Shown here: positions 1 through 4,526 of the stretch, piece after piece
Position numbering within the stretch: the first letter of the stretch is position 1
How the letters are laid out: every line of letters starts with the position of its first letter
Assembly: GCA_003161205.1 (NCBI GenBank)
Contig: PMOU01000641.1
Coordinates: forward strand, 1-6,640
Direction: 5' to 3'
Length of the DNA stretch: 6,640 nt
From: Actinomycetota bacterium
Lineage (GTDB): Bacteria > Actinomycetota > Actinomycetes > Streptosporangiales > Streptosporangiaceae
Translations under genes and position numbers: made by a program
The notes under the pieces: generated by a model
Told to the model about the DNA's origin: nothing
Databases searched by the model: none
Seen by the model: the letters and a program-made list of their open reading frames with translations, nothing else

Positions 1-676
1 GATCGGGCTGGACCAGCACGCTGCGCACGTCATCGCGCGGCGCCGCGCGGCGCTGGTCCAGCTCGGCCGAGATCCGGTGCTGATAGTCGATCATGTCGCG
101 TTCGGTCTGCAGCCAGCGCTCCGGCTCCAGCTGGGCGCCGAGGGAGGCGGTCGCGGCGTCCGACCAGCGCCCGATGTCCTCGCGCCAGGAATCGGGCAGG
201 CCCAGGATGCGGGAGATGGCGTAGACCGGCACCGGCCAGGCCAGCGCCCGGACGATATCGACCGTGCCCGGCGCGGGCAGCTCGGCCACCAGGTCGTGGC
301 TGGCTTTGGTGATGATCGGGTCCATCCAGGCCAGCGCACGCGGGATGAACGCCCGCTGGACGAGCTTGCGGTACCGCGTGTGCCGAGGCGGATCGCTCAG
401 CCCCAGCGCCGACTGGTACGCGAACCCCTCGGCCCGGATGGCCTCGATCTGCGCCGCGATCTGCGGTGGCGGCTCGGTGCGCCGCGCCGAGCTCACCGAG
501 TTCGCGTACGTCGCCGCATCATGCAGCACCTCGCGGATCAGGGCGTGGGTGGTGACCAGGTAAAACCCTTGGTCCGGCAGATGGTGGACCGGCGCGGTTG
601 CCCGCAGCGCGGCGTAGGTCGCGAACGGGCTCTGCTGAAACTCATCCGTGTACGGGTCGATCTGCACCGGGCGCAC
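1..676 (-). CDS. Cytochrome P450, N-terminal part (runs off left edge)
   Basis: A class I bacterial-type cytochrome P450, expected to be a soluble haem monooxygenase needing ferredoxin and reductase partners not seen here. 225 codons are visible, ending shortly before the I helix, so the oxygen-binding Thr, ExxR and haem-ligand Cys cannot be checked. What can be seen: an N-terminal DPYTDEF segment with 'SPFATYAALRATAPVHHLP' (residues 16-34), the C-helix block DPPRHTRYR (95-103; His and Arg of this block usually contact haem propionates), and the helix-E-like stretch VDIVRALAWPVPVYAISRIL followed by GLPDSW. The start is GTG at 676, with GGAAGG at 690-685 and an 8-nt spacer; a second in-frame GTG at 667 is possible but worse placed. 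It begins 4 nt after the stop of the PEP-utilising protein gene, so the two are almost certainly co-transcribed and perhaps translationally coupled. The family is clear; the substrate is unknown. Confidence 0.88.
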   Translation of the reverse strand, partial: MRPVQIDPYTDEFQQSPFATYAALRATAPVHHLPDQGFYLVTTHALIREVLHDAATYANSVSSARRTEPPPQIAAQIEAIRAEGFAYQSALGLSDPPRHTRYRKLVQRAFIPRALAWMDPIITKASHDLVAELPAPGTVDIVRALAWPVPVYAISRILGLPDSWREDIGRWSDAATASLGAQLEPERWLQTERDMIDYQHRISAELDQRRAAPRDDVRSVLVQPD

Positions 677-680
677 CGGG

Positions 681-2408
681 TCAGCCTTCCAGCACGGTGA
701 CCTTGCCGGAGGAACCGTCCACCTCGAGCAGCGTGCCGTCCGGGATGCGCTTGGTGGCCTCGCCCACCCCCGCCGCGCACGGGATGCCGAGTTCCCGGCT
801 GACGATCATGGCGTGGCTGCCCATGGCACCGACGTCGACCACTACGCCGGCCGCGACCATGAACAGCGGGGTCCACGACGGGTCGGTCTGCGGCGCGATC
901 AGGATCTCACCCGGCTCGAACGCGGCGATCTGGGAGGTGTCGATCACCACGCGGGAGCGGCCGCGGGCCACGCCTGCCGAAGCCGGCGCGCCCGTCAGCA
1001 CGTCGCCGGGCTTGACCGTCGTCACCTGATGCCCGCCCTTGCGCGGGAGGTCAGCCACTGGCGTCATCGGCTCCCCGGCGACGACGAAGGTCGGCGGTTC
1101 GATCTCGAACAGCTGCCGCCACTGCCGCTCGCGCTCGCGCAGCGTATCCGCGATGTCGGCGGCGTGCGTGGCCAGCAGGTCGAGCTCCGGTTCCAGGGCC
1201 ATGAAGACCTGCTGCGGATGGTCGAGCTCGCCCCGCGCGGTCAGCCGCCGCCCGAGCTCGAACAGCGGCGCCCGCACCTCGTGCATGACCTTGACCGCGC
1301 TGGTCTTGCCCCGCTCCCGCCAGGCGCCGAAGCGCCGGGCCGACGCGATGGCCAGGTGCAGCGACTGCACCGCCGCCTCGTTCGGCCCGAGGATCTTCAG
1401 CGCCTCGGCCATCGCCGCCGCCGCGTCGTCGGCGCCCTCCTCCCGCCGCAGCCCGGGGGAGGCGGCGTCGTCCAGGTGGCGGAGCCGGCCGATCAGGGCC
1501 AGCGGCAGTTCCGGCATGGTCTCCCAGGTGTGCACGCCGATGTCCCATTCACTCGGCCCGCGGTAGCCGAACTCGCGCACGAACGCCCCGAACCGGAGGG
1601 CGAAGTCCGGGTGGTCGGTCCGCAGCCGGTCCAGCAGTCCTTCGTCGCCCTGGTCGAAGGCGGCGGTCAGCCGGGCATCCGCGCGCACCGCGCGGGACAG
1701 GTCCCACAGCGCGAAGGACGGCAGCGCAGAGTCGACGTCGCCCGCGTGGCCGATCAGCCGGACGGTCAGGGTCGGATCCGCGGCGCCGACCAGCGAGCTG
1801 ATCACACCGGGGCCCATCGCCGCCTGGTTGCTCGCGATCACGTAGCCGCGGCCCCACATGATCCGCTGCAGCGGCGCCGCCTGGCGGGCCAGCGTAATCA
1901 GCACCTCGTTCGAGGCCGTGTGCAGATCCGGCCGTTCGGCCCGTACCCGGTCGGCCAGCTCCCGCTCCTCCTCGAGCTCGGGGAACGTGGTGGTGGTCAG
2001 CGTCCAGCCCACCCGCTCGGCCACGTTGGCGGCCAGTTCCTCGTTCATGTCGGTCGGGCTCGGCTGGTGCGGCGGCGGGTTGGGGTGCGCGAAGAACGCC
2101 GCATCGATGGCGTCCGCGCCGATGCCGGCCCGGATCCCGGTGATCCGCACGTACGTCTGGTCGACATACAGGTAGCCGTAGAAGAAGCCCGCGACCGGAG
2201 GGTAAGGATCGGGTGACATCTCCTCGGGCGTGAAATACCGCAGCCGCACGTTCCCGACCGCCCAGGCGGGCAGGACCTCGGGAATCCATACCAGGCTCGC
2301 GGCCAGCGGGGTGATCGGATCCGCCATCACGTCGTTGGCGTTGAGCCGGGTGTACACGGGATATCTCGTGCTCGGGATGGTGTCGATGATCCAGTTGGGG
2401 TCGGTCAC
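681..2408 (-). CDS. PEP-utilising (phosphohistidine swivel) protein lacking an ATP-grasp domain
   Basis: A 575-residue member of the PEP synthase/rifampicin phosphotransferase (RPH)/phenylphosphate synthase superfamily. The N-terminal region has the linker signature DPITPLAASL. A long alpha-helical middle follows with FGYRGPSEWDI, matching the YGxRGxxExD signature of the RPH substrate-binding domain. The last ~100 residues form the swivelling domain: LTGAPASAGVARG, then DPSWTPLF, then GSHAMIVSRELGIPC with candidate phosphohistidine His532. The ~320-residue ATP-grasp domain that precedes these in RPH is missing: the protein starts right at the linker. Known relatives with a separate ATP-binding subunit include phenylphosphate synthase, so a partner in trans is likely; none with intact ATP-grasp motifs is visible. 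The start is GTG at 2408, preceded by GGAGG (2417-2413, 4-nt spacer); an upstream in-frame GTG at 2447 would add 13 residues but has no good ribosome binding site. A role in phosphorylating a hydroxyl of a small molecule is inferred. The P450 gene lies downstream in the same operon. Confidence 0.87.
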   Translation of the reverse strand: MTDPNWIIDTIPSTRYPVYTRLNANDVMADPITPLAASLVWIPEVLPAWAVGNVRLRYFTPEEMSPDPYPPVAGFFYGYLYVDQTYVRITGIRAGIGADAIDAAFFAHPNPPPHQPSPTDMNEELAANVAERVGWTLTTTTFPELEEERELADRVRAERPDLHTASNEVLITLARQAAPLQRIMWGRGYVIASNQAAMGPGVISSLVGAADPTLTVRLIGHAGDVDSALPSFALWDLSRAVRADARLTAAFDQGDEGLLDRLRTDHPDFALRFGAFVREFGYRGPSEWDIGVHTWETMPELPLALIGRLRHLDDAASPGLRREEGADDAAAAMAEALKILGPNEAAVQSLHLAIASARRFGAWRERGKTSAVKVMHEVRAPLFELGRRLTARGELDHPQQVFMALEPELDLLATHAADIADTLRERERQWRQLFEIEPPTFVVAGEPMTPVADLPRKGGHQVTTVKPGDVLTGAPASAGVARGRSRVVIDTSQIAAFEPGEILIAPQTDPSWTPLFMVAAGVVVDVGAMGSHAMIVSRELGIPCAAGVGEATKRIPDGTLLEVDGSSGKVTVLEG

Positions 2409-2522
2409 GGTACCTCCGCGCGGCGCGGTAGTCGGGCTGGTCTTCACTAAGCCTGGTCAGTTCGCGCTTATCGCGCAATACTGCGGTTACTTTAGCGATT
2501 CCCTAGTAACAAAGGAACAGTC
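2409..2522. promoter_or_regulatory. Divergent intergenic control region
   Basis: This 114-bp gap separates the two divergent units and must hold the promoter of each; it is AT-richer than its surroundings, above all from about 2476 to 2516. It contains a 6-bp inverted repeat GTTACT/AGTAAC (2486-2491 and 2505-2510, 13 nt apart), a weaker 5-bp inverted repeat TAAGC/GCTTA (2448-2452 and 2466-2470, also 13 nt apart) and a short direct repeat TCGCGC (2462-2467 and 2471-2476). I could not assign convincing -35/-10 boxes on either strand. No regulator gene lies in the window. Confidence 0.6.
2486..2510. promoter_or_regulatory. Candidate operator: inverted repeat GTTACT-N13-AGTAAC
   Basis: The two 6-bp arms are exact reverse complements, 13 nt apart, giving a 25-bp element. 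It ends immediately before the AAAGGA ribosome binding site (2511-2516) of the ABM gene, a good place for a repressor dimer. TetR- or MarR-type binding is possible but only inferred; a 6-bp match could arise by chance. Confidence 0.35.
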
Positions 2523-2852
2523 ATGGCTGAGGAGTTCATCATCGCGGGCTGGATGGATTACGGGCCGCACCGTGACGAGGTGCTGCGCCACTTCACCGTG
2601 TGCGCCGCGGCCAGCCGCGACGAGCCCGGCTGCCTGGACTACGCGGTCTGCGCCGACCCGGCGCACCAGGGCCGGGTGGTGGTCTTCGAGCGGTGGGCCG
2701 GCCAGGACGATCTGGTCGAGCACTTCAAGCAGCCGCACATCGTCGCGTTCCGCGAGGCGATCGCGCCCTACCCGCGTTCCGCGCGCAGCATGTACCGGTA
2801 CTTCGTGGCCCGCGCCGAAGAATTCCAGTCCTCCTCCGTAGCCGCCGGCTGA
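2523..2852 (+). CDS. Antibiotic biosynthesis monooxygenase (ABM) family protein, putative quinol monooxygenase
   Basis: A 109-residue single-domain protein of the ABM/YgiN dimeric alpha-beta barrel fold. The family signature is seen in ASRDEPGCLDYAV (about residues 36-48), then VVVFERW and the helix LVEHFKQPHIVAFREAI, with the usual Glu-x-Trp and two His before the final helix. Known members act as cofactor-free monooxygenases on phenols or quinols, as haem-degrading enzymes, or have no proven activity, so the exact reaction cannot be assigned. The start is ATG at 2523 with AAAGGA at 2511-2516 and a 6-nt spacer. It is the first gene of the rightward unit, 74 bp before the CoA-ligase-like gene. 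No signal peptide or membrane segment is seen, so it should be cytoplasmic. The C-terminal tail (from about residue 98) is Ser/Ala-rich and probably disordered. Confidence 0.86.
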   Translation: MAEEFIIAGWMDYGPHRDEVLRHFTVCAAASRDEPGCLDYAVCADPAHQGRVVVFERWAGQDDLVEHFKQPHIVAFREAIAPYPRSARSMYRYFVARAEEFQSSSVAAG

Positions 2853-2926
2853 GGGTTTCTTGACGCAGAGACCAGTTTCTTCGACTATTACGAACAGCCG
2901 GAATGTACATGTGCGAAGGAGCACCC
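2853..2926 (+). other. Short intergenic gap with 20-bp-spaced GTTTCTT repeat
   Basis: The 74-bp gap between the ABM gene and the ligase gene is AT-richer than the genes. It has two near-copies of a GTTTCTT(C)GAC block (2855-2864 and 2875-2885, 20 bp apart) and a TTGACG (2860-2865) that could be a -35 box, with only a poor -10 match downstream. It could be a secondary promoter or just an operon spacer. No terminator hairpin is visible, so read-through from the ABM gene is likely. Confidence 0.35.
2916..2921 (+). promoter_or_regulatory. Ribosome binding site deciding the ligase start
   Basis: AAGGAG lies 5 nt before the GTG at 2927. The ATGs at 2903 and 2909 lie upstream of this site, so the longer reading (8 extra residues) is disfavoured. 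Confidence 0.7.
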
Positions 2927-4483
2927 GTGACCGCTGCGATTCGCGCCCGGGCCGAGGCCGACCCCGAGGGCATAGCGCTGGCCGACGATTCCCGCTCGCG
3001 GACCTGGGCCGAGGTAGCCGACGACCTGGACCGGGCGGCCGGCGCGCTGCTCGCCGTCGCGCCGGAGAGCTCGCAGCGGGTGTCGGTGATCGGCGAGAAC
3101 GCCATCCCGACCCTGGAGGCGCACGCCGCGGCGCTCACCGTGGGCGTCGGCACGGTGGCCACCTCCCGTCAGCTGCGCGCCGGCGAGCTCGCCGACCAGT
3201 ATGCGGACGCCGGAGTGGTCTGCGCGATCGCCGGGCCCGGCAGCCTGCCCGCGGTCCGGGAGGCCGCCGCCGACGCCGGACTCCGCACGATCGTCACCTA
3301 CGGCACTGGCACACCGGACAGCACTGGCACACCGGACGGCGTCCTGACGTGGGCCGACTGGCTGCGGTCCGCGCCACCGGTGGCACCGGCCGCCGGACAG
3401 CGGCCGCCGCGCCCGCTGCTGGTCTACACCTCGGGGACCACGGGCCGGGCCCGCGGGGCCGAGGTGCGCTGGACCGTGACCCTGCCGCGCACCGCGGCCG
3501 AGTACGTCGCGGCCATCACGGCGGAGTCGGCCTTCCCGCCCGGTCCGCACCTGGTGGTGGGGCCGATGCAGCACAATGCCCCGCTCACCTCGGTACGGCA
3601 CCTGCTGGCCGGCCAGCCGGTGATCATCTTGGGCCGGTTCGACGCCGAGGCGATCCTGCGCCTGATCTCCGCGCACGGCGTCACGTCCACGGTCATGGTG
3701 CCCACCCACTTCCAGCGGCTGCTCGCGCTGCCCGCAGAGGTGCGCGACCGGTACGACGTCTCGAGCCTGCGGCTGGTCAGCCAGACCGGCTCGGCCTGCC
3801 CGGCCGGCACCAAGCTCGCCATGATCGACTGGTTCGGGCCGATCCTGGTGGAGTCCTATGGCGGCAGCGAGAGCGGCACGCTGTGCCGGATCGACTCCAC
3901 CGAGTGGCTGGCGCACCGGGGGTCGGTGGGACGCCCCCGCCCGCCGTACGAGGTCGTGGTCCTGGACCCGGACGGCCAGGAACAGCCGGCTGGCCAGGTC
4001 GGCGTGCTCGGCTTCCGGGCCCCGGAGGGTCGCGGGCCGCAGTATCACGCCGATCCGGAGAAGACCAAGAAGGCCTACATCGTCCCCGGGGTGTTCACCC
4101 TGGGCGACGTCGGCTACACCGATGAGGACGGCTACGTCTACATCACCGACCGGATCGCGGACATGGTGGTGTCCGGCGGGGTGAACCTCTACCCGGCCGA
4201 GAGCGAGAAGGTGCTCATCACCCACCCGGAGGTGGCCGAGGTCGCGGTGATCGGCGTGCCGCACCCCGACCTCGGGGAGAGCCTGCTCGCCCTGGTCGTG
4301 CCGGCCGGCGATCCGCCGGACGCGGCCGGACTGGAGGCCTGGTGCCGGGACCGCCTCGCGCCCTACAAGGTGCCCCGCACGTACGAGTTCCGGACCGAGC
4401 TGACCTACAACGCGATGGGCAAGCCGGACAAGAAGGCGATGCGCGCTCCGTACTGGAGCAGCGAACGCACCATCGCCGGCTGA
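2927..4483 (+). CDS. Acyl-CoA synthetase-like adenylate-forming enzyme (AMP-binding)
   Basis: A 518-residue class I adenylate-forming enzyme (ANL superfamily), expected to activate a carboxylate with ATP to an acyl-adenylate and probably pass it to CoA. Motifs in order: P-loop YTSGTTGRARG (from residue 167), acyl-site-side motif GPMQHNAPL, SYGGSESG (Tyr311 region; usual form YGxTE), GDVGYTDEDGYVYITDR (Asp394, Arg409), VSGGVNLYPAESE, and the C-terminal NAMGKPDKKAMR with the presumed catalytic Lys499. Length and overall pattern fit stand-alone CoA ligases of the actinobacterial FadD/bile-acid ligase type rather than an NRPS domain: no carrier domain follows. The P-loop lysine usual in PKG is Arg here, a conservative change. 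A 6-codon tandem duplication lies at residues 127-138. The start is GTG at 2927, chosen for its AAGGAG. It is followed after 43 bp by the PPDK-like gene, so the two are probably in one operon. The substrate is unknown. Confidence 0.9.
   Translation: MTAAIRARAEADPEGIALADDSRSRTWAEVADDLDRAAGALLAVAPESSQRVSVIGENAIPTLEAHAAALTVGVGTVATSRQLRAGELADQYADAGVVCAIAGPGSLPAVREAAADAGLRTIVTYGTGTPDSTGTPDGVLTWADWLRSAPPVAPAAGQRPPRPLLVYTSGTTGRARGAEVRWTVTLPRTAAEYVAAITAESAFPPGPHLVVGPMQHNAPLTSVRHLLAGQPVIILGRFDAEAILRLISAHGVTSTVMVPTHFQRLLALPAEVRDRYDVSSLRLVSQTGSACPAGTKLAMIDWFGPILVESYGGSESGTLCRIDSTEWLAHRGSVGRPRPPYEVVVLDPDGQEQPAGQVGVLGFRAPEGRGPQYHADPEKTKKAYIVPGVFTLGDVGYTDEDGYVYITDRIADMVVSGGVNLYPAESEKVLITHPEVAEVAVIGVPHPDLGESLLALVVPAGDPPDAAGLEAWCRDRLAPYKVPRTYEFRTELTYNAMGKPDKKAMRAPYWSSERTIAG
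3305..3340 (+). repeat. In-frame 18-bp tandem duplication inside the ligase gene
   Basis: Two adjacent 18-bp units (3305-3322 and 3323-3340) differ at one base and encode TGTPDS and TGTPDG. They fall in the variable stretch before the P-loop, so they probably lengthen a surface loop without harming the fold. This is typical of replication slippage. Confidence 0.85.
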
Positions 4484-4518
4484 CACCGGCACGAGCAACG
4501 CACCGGCCACGAGCGACG
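4484..4518 (+). repeat. Imperfect direct repeat in the ligase/PPDK-like gap
   Basis: CACCGGC-ACGAGCAACG (4484-4500) is followed directly by CACCGGCCACGAGCGACG (4501-4518): one insertion and one substitution. Together they fill nearly all of the 43-bp spacer before the PPDK-like gene and end at its GGAG ribosome binding site (4518-4521). Slippage or a spacer duplication is the simplest explanation. Confidence 0.65.
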
Positions 4519-4526
4519 GAGACGAC

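Noticed and set aside
648..2216. A 522-codon plus-strand open frame opposite the PEP-utilising protein gene
   Set aside because: Composition is Arg/Gly/His-rich without domain motifs, and the opposite strand encodes a recognisable protein.
2409..2447. Upstream GTG start (2447) for the PEP-utilising protein
   Set aside because: It adds 13 residues of low information and lacks a good ribosome binding site, while GGAGG sits just before the GTG at 2408.
2462..2476. TCGCGC direct repeats as a SARP activator binding site
   Set aside because: The period is 9 bp, whereas SARP sites usually repeat at 11 or 22 bp, and no SARP gene is visible.
2903..2926. ATG starts at 2903 and 2909 for the CoA ligase
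   Set aside because: They lie upstream of the strong AAGGAG site that serves GTG 2927, and the extra residues do not resemble the family N-terminus.
4475..4490. Small hairpin GCCGG/CCGGC over the ligase stop codon as a terminator
   Set aside because: The stem is only 5 bp, there is no U-tract, and such pairings are common at this GC content; read-through into the PPDK-like gene is more likely.
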